Assembly (NCBI GenBank): GCA_037501455.1
Contig: CM074858.1
Coordinates: 86,030,501-86,094,500 of the forward strand
From: Lantana camara
Taxonomy: Eukaryota > Streptophyta > Magnoliopsida > Lamiales > Verbenaceae
Direction of reading: 5' to 3'
DNA length: 64,000 bases
The position numbers and the translations under genes were made by a program. Positions 52,770-64,000 of the stretch are shown here, one piece after another. The notes beneath the pieces are model-generated. The model worked only from the letters and a program-made list of their open reading frames with translations. It was not told the DNA's origin and ran no database searches. Position 1 is the first letter of the stretch. Every line of letters starts with the position of its first letter.

Positions 52770-54588
52770 TGTTGGAAAACACGAATAAGAAAGCAGCGGA
52801 ATTTAAAAAAAAAAATTTCCAACAAAAGGATCTTGAACTTGCAATCGTGTAACTAAATTCGTAAAGATAGAAAACTTACTTTTCTTTTGTTCTTTCTTGA
52901 AGCGTTTCAAGCCACCCAAGAACGCTCTTCTCGCGGCTTGATCCCCTCTCCTTGGTAAAGCTCGAATCTTCAAACTTCTAACTTGAAGTCTCTAGAGAAA
53001 GTCCACCAACTTGATCACAATCTAACTAGTAAGGATGCTAGTTCTCTAGTTAGTGTTTAGGCTTAACCTAGGGTTTTATTTTATCTTGGAGAAAGGAAGG
53101 TGTTCAACACATGAACCAAAAGAATTGCCAATTAGCTCTAAAGGGGAGCATGAGCTCCCCTATATATAGGAAAGGGAGAGGGGCGCCGATCCTATTCCTT
53201 GTTGGGCAAGGATTTGGTTCCTCTCTCTCCTATTACTTGATCATCAAGTATTTTCCAACTTTGACTTTGAATTCTAATTCAAGTCAACTTTTAAGAGAGC
53301 TAAAAATATCCAAACTATTTTTGGATAATTTTTATACTTTATTTATTATAAAAATAAATAACTTATTTTTATCTAATTAATTAATTCGTAATTAATTAAC
53401 TAGATTATTTTCTCCAAAATAAGACTTTCTTTTTAATTCAAAATTAAACCAAAGTCTATTAAATAATTAACACATTTAATTATTTAATACATATATATAT
53501 ATAATATATATATCCACACGTGTGTGACACGTGTCACAGTGACACGTGTCACTCACGTGAGCCACACGTGTGATTTCACACGTGTGGAACCCTCTTGGCC
53601 CGATTAACTCATTTAATCATTTTCAAGCCTCAACTCATGTAACCAAGTTGTTGTGTGTGACCCTCTAGGTTCTCAATTCAATTAGCAGTGACCCTAATTA
53701 ATTAATTCACTAATTAATTAATCAGTCCACAGATTAAACGACCATAGTCTAGCAACAGGTGTTTAACCCCTAGCTGAATTGGAATGTTCGGATTCGACAG
53801 AACCTTTAAGTCATTGATTCATGTGAGATACAATCCTCCTACTTACTATCTCTCAACCAAGATCTAGGGCAAGGGAATAATCAGAACCCTAATAATCCGG
53901 TCTTAAAGCTAAGTGCATTTCATATCCATTTGATCTCAATCCAAGAAACCCTTTTCTTGATGTCTTGATCTACTGCCTTGGCCAAGGACTCCATATGGCA
54001 TATGAATGACTTACACAATAAGAGATCACCTTGCAAATGCAAGTGTAGGTCCTTTCTTGATTCTCATTCACTTTCATGAATCACTTGTGCAGCCCCAGCA
54101 TAAGCCTTGAATCAGTTGTCTAAGGCGACACCCTTTAAAGCTTATACCTAAGACTACAGAGTTAACTCATAAAGTGACAAGGAACCTCAAGTCTAAGGAT
54201 CAATTAATCACATCAATGACTCGTGAGATATTTCCTAATCTGGGAGTTTCCATTTCCTGAAATAGAAACTTCCTTTCCCATTTAGGAATCTTCTCACACG
54301 GGGCACCTCAGTGAACTTACTTATTAAAGTAAGCACCCTCATGTATCACGCACGTATCAACCATACACTTTGCACCTCCATGAAACAAGGTGGTCCTTCT
54401 TAAGGGCGTGATCCCACAAGCAAGCCTTAGAGGAGTCAGGTTGACACTCCCACTGTCTGTAGGACTCATCGGCTTGGAGTATTTTACTAATCATGACTTA
54501 TGTGATATAGGGCTCGTTTCATGAACCATTTCACCTAAATGGTAGAGTCCTAAAGTCATCAGGATTAGGGGAGTTCTCATACATGCAC
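52770..54588 (-). repeat. Family A LTR (3' LTR of A2, or older host LTR), main part
   Basis: Complete at its left (CCAACA end) and interrupted at TGCAC (54584-54588). It has the ACGTG cluster (53515-53587) and TATATATA (53161-53168). Its left third differs noticeably from the A2 5' LTR at 62877 (e.g. GGGGCGCCGATCC against GGGGCGGCCGAACC). Confidence 0.85.
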
Positions 54589-56501
54589 TGTTGGAAAACA
54601 CGAATCAGAAAGCAGCGGAATTTAAAAACTTTTCCCAACAAAAGGACCTTGAACTCGTAATCGTGTAACCAAATTCGTAAAGATAGAAAACTTACTTTTC
54701 TTTTATTCTTTCTTGAAGCGTTTCAAGCCACCCAAGAACGCTCTTCACGCGGCTTGATCCCCTCTCCTTGGTAAAGCTCGAATCTTCAAACTTCTAACTT
54801 GAAGTCTCTAGAGAAAGTCCACCAACTTGATCACAATCTAACTAGTAAGGATGCTAGTTCTCTAGTTAGTGTTTAGGCTTAACCTAGGGTTTAATTTAAT
54901 CTTGGAGAAAGGAAGGTGTTCAACACATGAACCAAGAATTATCAATTAGCTCTAAAGGGGACCATGAGCTCCCCTATATATAGGAAAGGGGAGGGGCGGC
55001 CGAACCTAGTCCTAATGGACAAAGGATTTGGTCCCTCTCTCTCCTATTACTTGATGATCAAGTATTTTCCAACTTTGACTTTGAATTCTAATTCAAGTCA
55101 ACTTTTAAGAGAGCTAAAAATATCCAAACTATTTTTGGATAATTTTATACTTTATTTATTATAAAATAAATAACTTATTTTTATCTAATTAATTAATTCG
55201 TAATTAATTAACTAGATTACTTTCTCCAAAATTAGACTTTCTTTTTAATTCAAAATTAAACCAAAGTCTATTAAATAATTAACTAATTAATTATTTAACA
55301 TATATATAGTGACACGTGTCACACACGTGAGCCACACGTGTGACTTCACACGTGTGGAACCCTCTTGTCCCGATTAACTCGTTTAATCATTTTCAAGCCT
55401 CAACTCATGTAACCAAGTTGTTGTGTGTGACCCTCTAGGTTCTCAATTCAATTAGCAGTGACCCTAATTAATTAATTCACTAATTAATTAATCAGTCCAC
55501 AGATTAAACGACCATAGTCTAGCAACAGGTGTTTAACCCCTAGCTGAATTGGAATGTTCGGATTCGACAGAACCTTTAAGTCATTGATTCATGTGAGATA
55601 CAATCCTCCTACTTACTATCTCTCAACCAAGATCTAGGGTAAGGGAATAATTAGAACCCTAATAATCCGGTCTTAAAGCTAAGTGCATTTCATATCCATT
55701 TGATCTCAATCCAAGAAACCCTTTTCTTGATGTCTTGATCTACTGCCTTGGCCAAGGACTCCATATGGCATATGAATGACTTACACAATAAGAGATCACC
55801 TTGCAAATGCAAGTGTAGGTCCTTTCTTGATTCTCATTCACTTTCATGAATCACTTGTGCAGCCCCAGCATAAGCCTTGAATCAGTTGTCTAAGGCGACA
55901 CCCTTTAAAGCTTATACCTAAGACTACAGAGTTAACTCATAAAGTGACAAGGAACCTCAAGTCTAAGGATCAATTAATCACATCAATGACTCGTGAGATA
56001 TTTCCTAATCTGGAAGTTTCCATTTCCTGAAATAGAAACTTCCTTTCCCATTTAGGAATGTTCTCACACGGGGCACCTCAGTGAACTTACTTATTAAAGT
56101 AAGCACCCTCATGTATCACGCACGTATCAACTATACACTTTGCACCTCCATGAAACAAGGTGGTCCTTCTTAAGGGCGTGATCCCACAAGCAAGCCTTAG
56201 AGGAGTCAAGTTGACACTCCCACTGTCTGTAGGACTCATCGGCTTGGAGTATTTTACTAATCATGACTTATGTGATATAGGGCTCGTTTCATGAACCATT
56301 TCACCTAAATGGTAGAGTCCTAAAGTCATCAGGATTAGGGGAGTTCTCATACATGCACAGCTAAAGTAAACGCATACCAAACAAGAGCATATAAAGAAGT
56401 GTTGCCTCAATTAGTTATTTCATTCAAAGATTGTCTGTGATTACAATAAGGAAAAGCACAAAGCGGATATACAATCGGCTTTTAGGGCACTATTCCTAAC
56501 A
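54589..56501 (-). mobile_element. Complete family A LTR, probably solo, nested
   Basis: 1913 bp, TG...CA, flanked by TGCAC at 54584-54588 and 56502-56506, with no internal region attached. It has a deletion in the ACGTG cluster (55306-55352). Its sequence is closer to the LTR at 62877 than to the LTR it interrupts. Confidence 0.78.
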
Positions 56502-56649
56502 TGCACAGCTAAAGTAAACGCATACCAAGCAAGAGCATATAAAGAAGTGTTGCCTCAATTCGTTATTTCATTCAAAGATTGTCTGTGATTACAATAAGGA
56601 AAAGCACAAAGCGGATATACAATCGGCTTTTAGGGCACTATTCCTAACA
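56502..56649 (-). repeat. 148-bp LTR tail next to the polypurine tract
   Basis: Almost identical (two differences seen) to 56354-56501, and joined to the internal region at 56650. Either the tail of the interrupted 3' LTR or a tandem duplication. Confidence 0.85.
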
Positions 56650-56665
56650 ATCTCCCACTTGCCCG

Positions 56666-59600
56666 TCAAAGCCATTCTAAAGCTACTCTAAGTCCCATCT
56701 TCTGAAGATGACCTTGGAAAGCTTCTCGACTAAGGGGTTTAGTAAGTGGATCTGCCACGTTCTCTGCTGATGTGACCCTCTCAATTTGCACATCTCCTCT
56801 TTTGATAATATCACGGATTAGGTGATACTTCCTCATAATGTGCTTGGTCCGTTGGTGAGATCTTGGTTCTCTTGCTTGAGCAACCGCCCCAGTGTTGTCA
56901 CAAAACACAGTAATGGGGTCTTTCATGCTAGGAACAACATTCAACTCTTGAATGAAGTTTCTAATCCAAACACCTTCCTTAGCTGCATCATTTGCAGCTA
57001 AGTATTCGGCCTCAGTGGTCGAATCTGCAGTGGTTGTTTGCTTGGAACTCTTCCAACTCACTGCTCCGCCGTTTAGGCAGAAAATGTATCCTGACATTGA
57101 CTTAAAATCATCTAAGTCAGATGCAAAGCTTGCATCGCAGTATCCTTCGACAGTAAGATCTTTCTGACCTCCGTAAACTAAGAATAAATCTTTAGTACTC
57201 TTCAAGTACTTAAGAATATTCTTCACGGCAGCCCAGTGACCATCTCCAGGGTCAGATTGGAAACGACTTGTCACACTAAGTGCATAAGCCACATCCGGTC
57301 GAGTACATAACATTGCATACATTATGCTACCTATTGCTGATGCATAAGGTGTATGAGTCATTCTTTCCTTCTCAAGGTTAGTCTTAGGACACATCTTCTT
57401 TGAAAGACATGTTCCTACACTCATAGGAAGGTTCTTAACCTTTGCTGACTCCATATTGAATCTCTTCAATACTTTGTCAATGTACATCGACTGTGATAGT
57501 CCTATTAACCTTCTAGATCTATCTCTATAGATTTTAATTCCAAGGATATAGGACGCATCACCAAGATCTTTCATCTCGAATTGGTTCGATAACCATAACT
57601 TAGTCACTTTCATGTCATCCTTCGAATTCCCAATAAGAAGGATGTCATCAACATAAAGTACTAAGAATTGCACTGAGGTCTCCAATTCCTTTCTATACAC
57701 ACATGATTCATTCAAAATTTGGATGAAGCCAAACGCTTTGACCGATTCATCAAATCGAATGTTCCAATTCCTAGAAGCCTGTTTCAATCCATAGATTGAT
57801 CTTTGGAGTTTGCAAACCTTTTGCTCACTCCCACTGAATGTGAAACCTATGGGTTGCTCCATATAAATGTCTTTGTCAATGTCACCATTGAGAAAGGCAG
57901 TTTTCACATCCATTTGCCATATCTCATAGTCATAATATGCAGCAATGGCAAGCATGATCCGAATAGACTTTTGCATTGCAACTGGTGAAAAGGTTTCGTC
58001 AAAGTCCACGCCGGGTCTCTGAGTGAATCCTTTTGCAACCAGTCTTGCTTTGTAGGCTGCAATGCTTCCATCAACTCCAAGCTTTCTCTTAAAGATCCAT
58101 TTGCAACCTATGGGTTTGACCCCATCAGGCAAATCTACCAAGGTCCAAACTTGGTTGGAGTTCATGGAATCCATTTCGGATTTCATGGCTTCTATCCACT
58201 GTTCAGACTCAGAATCTGAAAGTGCCTCCTCATATGTTGAAGGATCATTATCCTTTTGAGAGATTTCATGGAAGAATCCATACCATCTCTCCGGCTGTCT
58301 AGGATTGCGTTCAGAACGCCTTAGAGGAGAATTTTCATGTGTATCGGAATTCGTGATTGGTTGTGGTTGATCAGAGTGGGACGTTTCTTCAGTGGGTGGT
58401 ATGGGGTCACTTTGTACTTCTTCTAATTCTATGATCTTGCCTTGCTTTTCTTTAAGGAACGGTTCCTCCAGACAAGTAGCATTTCTGGAAACAAACACCT
58501 TTTGCTCAGATTGATCATAGAAGTAGTATCCTATGGATTCCTTAGGATAACCTACAAAGTAGCATAAGTTAGAACTAGATTCTAACTTATCTCCCACTGT
58601 CCTCTTCACGTAAGCAGGACAACCCCAAATTCTTAAGTAAGAATAACTAGGGATTTTACCATGCCACATTTCATAGGGCGTTTTAGGGACTGACTTAGAG
58701 GGAACTAGATTCAAAATCTTTGCTGCACTTTCTAGGGCATAACCCCAGAAAGAAGGTGGTAAGTCAGTGAAACTCATCATGGAACGAACCATATCAAGTA
58801 GGGTTCGATTCCTTCTCTCAGAAACTCCATTAAGCTGAGGAGTTCCCGGAGGAGTCCACTGAGAGATAATCCCATTATCCTTGAGATGATTAAGGAATTC
58901 TTCACTAAGATACTCGCCTCCTCGATCAGATCGAAGTGCTTTGATCTTGTGACCAGTTTGGTTCTCAACCTCCTTTTGAAATTCTAAGAATTTCTCAAAA
59001 GCTTCAGATTTATACTTCAATAAGTATACATAACCATACCGACTAAAGTCATCAGTAATGGTTATGAAATACTGATGATTGCTTCTAGTGCTTACACTAA
59101 GCGGTCCACAAACATCAGTATGGATCAAATCCAAAACCTCAGTGGCACGTTCCACAGTTCCCTTAAAAGGGACTTTGGACATTTTTCCTTTGAGACAGGA
59201 TTCGCAAGAAGTTAACTCTTTAAGATCATTTTCAGAGAATGATCCTAAAGTGTTTATCTTGCTAATTCTGTTCTTGGAAATGTGTCCTAATCTAGCGTGC
59301 CATAAGGGAGCTGAAACTTTGTCATCTCTCTTACGCTTCGTTTCTCGTTGTATATTCATAATATTGATATTTTGAGTTAGGTAAAGTCCATTACTTAGAG
59401 TACCGATGTGAACGGAAGAGTTGTTCCGTTTGATAAAATATTTACCATTCTTAATATAAGTTTCATAACCTTCACAATCTAATATTGGAACTGAAATTAT
59501 ATTACGAATAATGCTCGGTACATAAAGGACTTCATTTAATACTAACTCAAAACTACCTAAATCTAATCTAATTGTGCCTAAAGCTCGAGCTTCAACGTTT

Positions 59601-60586
59601 GAGCCATCGCCGATCTTCAAGACACATTCTCCTTCTTTTAGTTGTTGAACATCACTTAGCATCTGTACATCATTACAGATATGAGTTCCACAACCGGTAT
59701 CAAGTACCCAAGAACTAGAATTAATAGAAAGATTTACTTCAACGAGAAAGATACCTTTCTTTAGAGTAGCCTTGTACTCTGGGCAGTTTCTCCTCCAATG
59801 TCCCGCTCTGCCACAATGGAAGCAAACATCCTCTTTCTGATCACGCTTCTTCTTTTGGGCCTTCCCCTTCGAAATGCCACCAGTGGGCCTAAGGGGTTTC
59901 TTCTTCTTCTTTTGGGCTTTCTTGCCCTTACCTTTAGAAGGCCCAGAAGAGGAAGATGGAGCATTCACCATCAAAACCTTATTGTCCTTCTTGATCGTGC
60001 TTTCAGCAGTCACAAGCTGACTAATCAGCTCAGCTACGGTAGCACCAGCATGATTCATGTTGAAGTTAAGGACAAATGGGTTGAATGATGGTGGGAGCGA
60101 AGCTAGCAACAAATCCACTGAAAGCTCATCTTTCAGTGGCATGTCCATGGAAGCAAGTTTCTCAGTAAGGGCAAGAAACTTGAGTCCATATTCATGGACA
60201 CTTGAACCTTCCCTCATTCTCAAGTGGAACAATTCCTTTGAAATGTTCTACCTTGTAACACGTTCATGAGGGCGGTAAAGTTGCTCTAAGTGGTCGTAAA
60301 TCTCCCAAGCAAATTCCATGGCCTCATGTTGCCTTTGCAAGTTCGGAGACATGTTAGCCAACATAAGGCAACGGGCTTGGAGATTATCATCCTTCCACTT
60401 CTGAATCGCATCCCGCTCGGCCCGAGTGGGAGCCTCCCCTTCGGGACTAGGCTCCCCTTCGAAGAGAACATAAGTTCTCTTCTCAGAATCTAAAATGATT
60501 TTTAGATTCCTCAGCCAATCAGAATAGTTGGGACCAGTCAACTTGTTTGACTCGAGGATCGATACAAGAGGGTTTTTGGTTGCCAT
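56666..60586 (-). pseudogene. Copia A2 Gag-Pol polyprotein with one in-frame TAG
   Basis: Starts at ATG 60586-60584 (MATKNPLVSILE) and ends TGA 56666-56668: 1307 codons in one frame. Codon 113 is TAG (60248-60250), between ERVTR and NISKELFHL, in Gag. Domains in order: Gag with LTGPNYSDWLRNL; CCHC knuckle CFHCGRAGHWRRNC (about codon 253); protease VLDTGCGTH (about 292); WHARLGHI; integrase [56 protein letters not shown] (about 975); RNase H GYCDASFASD and ADSTTEAEYLA. All catalytic motifs look sound, so one point change separates it from an open frame. The polypurine tract follows directly. Confidence 0.93.
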
Positions 60587-62264
60587 TTCAAAACACGTAG
60601 AGAATCACAGAATCTACGACCTAAATGGTAAAACAGAGAACTAGTGAGCATGCTGAATTATAACGATATACAAAAGATAAGGTCTTTAATCTAATGTAGC
60701 TCCCACTGTTTTTCAAAGATCTAGAATTCCCAAAGATCTAAGAGGAACACGTTTCCCAATGGGTACTAAGATCCTAGGCATTTTACCTCGAACCCACGAC
60801 TCGCGGACATTCTAAGTAAGAACCCTAGGTAGGTACAACTTACCAATTCTAACACCTTTAGAACTCTTAGTAATTGTTTTTGCATCACCTATCTTTCAAT
60901 ATGGACCCACGACTCGTGCGACATCCATATTTACTTAGGCGTTAAGCTAGACCCATCAATCATAAGATCATGACCAAAACTTAGTTCGAACGACCCACGA
61001 CTCGCGGACATCGCCCTTGCTAAAATTGACCACGAAATATTGACCATTTAAAATGATTAATTAGGTAACTAAGAACTAATAAGCTCCACTAGCTATCCCA
61101 CGACTCGCGGACAATAACTAGCTTTACTTACTAAACTTAAAACCTATTGATGGAATGCTAGGAATTCAATTCAAAATTTGCATCTCGTATTAAACACCTA
61201 TTTGTTCGAAATTAGCTTAATATTTAATGGGAATTTTCGAATCAACCGGAGAGTTGTCCGGTTCGACCTCACCAACATATATGTTATCCAATTTTATTAG
61301 TCTTGATTAATGCAAGTACACTTAAATGCATTTCAAACAAGCACATAAACAGATAACATGTCCTAGCATGATACTAACATGTAATGATCATGGGTTCTAC
61401 CTATCTTATGCGTGATATGTGGGAGCCACTCCACAATCACAAGTTCTAACATACATGCCACATAAACAGTTCAAATCACATAAGGGAAAGCGGTAACAAA
61501 ATACGAGCCCTATCTCTATTACATTTAACAATTGAGATTCCCCTCCCTTACATTTTGAGGGGTCTTCACTTATGGCCTCCTTGTTACTTGAATGTGGTCC
61601 ATCTTACTCCATGGGTGCATTGTCTCCAAAATGAAAATAAAACCTCACCACCTATCTCTACTCTCAAATTACAATAAAAAGAAAAAGACATAAAGTAATA
61701 AGGCTCAATCTTCATATTGGCCTTAGACAATTACACGGGGCATACCCCGGCCTCAAAAACAGTAATATGGAAAGCCACATAATAAATCACATAACAGTAC
61801 GCATATAAGTGAGGCTCCAACCTCAATTGAAAAAACGCAACTATAGGGCTCCAACCCCAATTTAAACCATCCATGTGCATAAATTAAAACCATACATAGA
61901 TCTAAACCCATGATCACCTAACATGCTTTTGCAAGAATTTAAATTTAACCAATAAATTAAAATTCTCGCTTTAAGCTCTAATAGCTTAAAACACGACTTG
62001 ATGCGAGTCTTATTTATAAAAGTTTTCAATAAATCCCAAATTACCAAAACAAATAAAATTCCAATTAATTTCTGAAAATTAATAATTTTATCAAGATGTA
62101 TTTTCCCAAAATATAAACCGTTTCAATTTCTCAAAAATCCCAATTTTAAGTTTTATTCAAAAAAATTAAAATAAATATTCAAAAATAAAATTTTAAAATT
62201 AAAATAAAAAATTGGGACTGGATTGCACGAAACACGAAAAGGCCGGATCACGAAAACGGGGTTG

Positions 62265-62595
62265 CCCGTCCCAAGTGCGGCGTGTGCGCACAGCATGCGC
62301 GCAGCTCCTGCCGGGCATTGGGCGGCCAGTCTCGGCCGCCCTGGGCGGGCGCGCCGGAAGGATCCCGCACAGGCGTGCGGGAGGTGCTGGGCGACTGGCC
62401 GGTCTGTCCCGGCCAGGCCTGGGCGGCGACGGGCGGACGGCGTGCGGGAGACTGGCCGGTCTGTTCCGGCCAGCCCTGGGCAATGATGGGTGGGCACGCC
62501 TAGGCGCGCCCGGGAGGGCCTCCCGCGCGGTTGCGGGAGGGCGGCGCGCGAAGCCCGCGCGCGCGACTCCTTCACGCGCGGGGTTTCGCGTGTTC
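62265..62595. other. GC-rich island in A2 leader
   Basis: About 330 bp of very GC-rich sequence (GGCCGGTCTGT.CCGGCCAG occurs twice, near 62399 and 62455) inside an otherwise AT-rich element. No known domain in any frame. Confidence 0.6.
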
Positions 62596-62862
62596 ATCGC
62601 GATCCGGGCTTTCGTTTCGTGTTTTCGTTCAAAAGCAAAACCAATCCAAGAAATCCAAAAACAGTTTATACAGTTTCAAATCTAAAATTGTTTTTCAAAA
62701 TTAAATTTTATAAAAACCAATTTTCAGAAACTTTCAGGAAAAAATACAGTTTCGTAATTCAGGCTTTCTAAAATAATTACAAATACTCAATCGCATCAAG
62801 CCTAAGAATTTCTACCAAATTCAGTATAATTGAGACGAATCAGAAACACGATTAACGAGGTG

Positions 62863-62875
62863 GCTCTGATACCAC
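62863..62875 (-). other. Primer-binding site of copia A2
   Basis: Complement reads TGGTATCAGAGCC beginning 2 nt inside the 5' LTR boundary, matching initiator-Met tRNA. Confidence 0.88.
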
Positions 62876-62876
62876 T

Positions 62877-64000
62877 TGTTGGAAAACACGAATCAGAAAG
62901 CAGCGGAATTTAAAAAATTTTCCCAACAAAAGGACCTTGAACTCGTAATCGTGTAACCAAATTCGTAAAGATAGAAAACTTACTTTTCTTTTATTCTTTC
63001 TTGAAGAGTTTCACGCCACCCAAGAACGCTCTTCACGCGGCTTGATCCCCTCTCCTTGGTAAAGCTCGAATCTTCAAACTTCTAACTTGAAGTCTCTAGA
63101 GAAAGTCCACCAACTTGATCACAATCTAACTAGTAAGGATGCTAGTTCTCTAGTTAGTGTTTAGGCTTAACCTAGGATTTAATTTAATCTTGGAGAAAGG
63201 AAGGTGTTCAACACATGAACCAAGAATTGTCAATTAGCTCTAAAGGGGAGCATGAGCTCCCCTATATATAGGAAAGGGGAGGGGCGGCCGAACCTAGTCC
63301 TAATGGACAAAGGATTTGGTCCCTCTCTCTCCTATTACTTGATGATCAAGTATTTTCCAACTTTGACTTTGAATTCTAATTCAAGTCAACTTTTAAGAGA
63401 GCTAAAAATATCCAAACTATTTTTGGATAATTTTATACTTTATTTATTATAAAATAAATAACTTATTTTTATCTAATTAATTAATTCGTAATTAATTAAC
63501 TAGATTACTTTCTCCAAAATTAGACTTTCTTTTTAATTCAAAATTAAACCAAAGTCTATTAAATAATTAACTAATTAATTATTTAACATATATATATATA
63601 TATACACACGTGTGTGACACGTGTCACAGTGACACGTGTCACTCACGTGAGCCACACGTGTGACTTCACACGTGTGGAACCCTCTTGTCCCGATTAACTC
63701 GTTTAATCATTTTCAAACCTCAACTCATGTAACCAAGTTGTTGTGTGTGACCCTCTAGGTTCTCAATTCAATTAGCAGTGACCCTAATTAATTAATTCAC
63801 TAATTAATTAATCAGTCCACAGATTAAACGACCATAGTCTAGCAACAGGTGTTTAACCCCTAGCTGAATTGGAATGTTCGGATTCGACAGAACCTTTAAG
63901 TCATTGATTCATGTGAGATACAATCCTCCTACTTACTATCTCTCAACCAAGATCTAGGGTAAGGGAATAATTAGAACCCTAATAATCCGGTCTTAAAGCT
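62877..64000 (-). repeat. 5' LTR of copia A2 (incomplete at window end)
   Basis: Begins TGTTGGAAAACACG and matches the family A LTRs to the last base of the window. Contains TATATATA (63263-63270) and a full-length ACGTG cluster (63605-63679). Confidence 0.92.

Larger units (their letters stand above)
60587..62876 (-). other. Untranslated leader of copia A2
   Basis: 2.3 kb between the primer-binding site and Gag. The gag-proximal part holds four copies of CCCACGACTCGCGGACA (60793, 60906, 60994, 61097). The middle is AT-rich. Next to the primer-binding side is a GC-rich island (62265-62595). Frames in the island (e.g. 62212-62685 plus, 62153-62575 minus) overlap in several frames with Ala/Arg/Gly-rich translations and look like composition artefacts. 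Confidence 0.85.
52770..64000 (-). mobile_element. Ty1/copia element A2, near full length, extends past the window
   Basis: Left end TGTTGGAAAACACG at 52770 with CAAAC (52765-52769) as the candidate duplication. Minus-strand order: 5' LTR (64000 and beyond down to 62877), primer-binding site, 2.3-kb leader, gag-pol 60586-56666, polypurine tract, then LTR sequence 56649-52770 containing a second complete LTR (54589-56501). The internal region is complete but for one in-frame TAG. The arrangement of the left-hand LTRs is ambiguous; see findings. Confidence 0.88.

Noticed and set aside
62153..62685. Several overlapping frames of 73-157 codons on both strands in the GC island
   Set aside because: All frames are open because GC-rich DNA has few stops; translations are Ala/Arg/Gly/Pro-rich with no domain, so I did not call genes.
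1..64000. Host protein-coding gene or endogenous pararetrovirus
   Set aside because: Every frame with recognisable domains belongs to a copia or gypsy polyprotein; no movement protein, coat protein of viral type or host exon pattern was seen.

Overview
This window is plant intergenic DNA made almost entirely of transposable elements. The signs are Ty1/copia and Ty3/gypsy polyproteins of plant type, primer-binding sites complementary to initiator-Met tRNA (TGGTATCAGAGC), chromodomain-bearing Tekay-like chromoviruses with 3-4 kb LTRs, a CACTA end, a hAT derivative and a TRIM. It is most likely from a mid-sized or large angiosperm (probably eudicot) genome. I found no convincing host gene, rRNA, tRNA gene or CRISPR. 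Family labels here (A, B, C, D, E, F, G) are mine.

Layout, left to right. 1-10000: LTR of a gypsy family F (minus), split at 408/8136 by copia element A1 (409-8135, duplication ATACG). A1 is internally deleted and has a solo LTR of its own family inside its 5' LTR (5564-7860, TGTAG). 10001-11263: old B-type copia LTR fragment, interrupted by F. 11264-13018: unassigned DNA plus a MULE-like element with long inverted repeats (about 11724-12568). 13019-13441: a 423-bp TRIM. 14330-16033: decayed copia pol containing an 887-bp hAT-type element (14664-15550). 16034-17330 continuing at 48537: 3' LTR of gypsy D (minus). Gypsy C (17331-48531, duplication TTCAA) sits inside that LTR. Copia B (24868-34545, AGAAC) interrupts C's pol, and a non-coding LTR element G (36731-46279, ATTTA) interrupts C's 3' LTR. 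49970-51659: remaining pol of D, cut by a CACTA terminus (51660-52290). The CACTA is in turn cut by the LTR of gypsy E (52291-52769), which is cut by copia A2 (52770 to beyond the window end).

The nesting gives a relative clock: copia relic, then D, then C, then B and G; and D, then CACTA, then E, then A2. B and C have nearly identical LTR pairs. The interrupted C polyprotein is one open frame of 1507 codons plus stop once B and one duplication copy are discounted. B and A2 are each spoiled by one in-frame stop.

The most unusual signal is structural. Four gypsy LTR families (F, C, D, G) each carry a cluster of short GC-rich palindromes at a comparable LTR position. The palindromes differ completely in sequence between families but share a layout of pairs about 31-34 bp apart. 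The same LTRs share a candidate 5' splice site upstream of that cluster and conserved sequence blocks in their 3' part. Four families (C, D, E, G) also share an 11-bp inverted repeat about 240-270 bp apart, and C, D and G a hairpin that overlaps or follows the pol stop next to the polypurine tract. Element G also has a four-unit, 28-29-nt hairpin array with a compensatory stem change.
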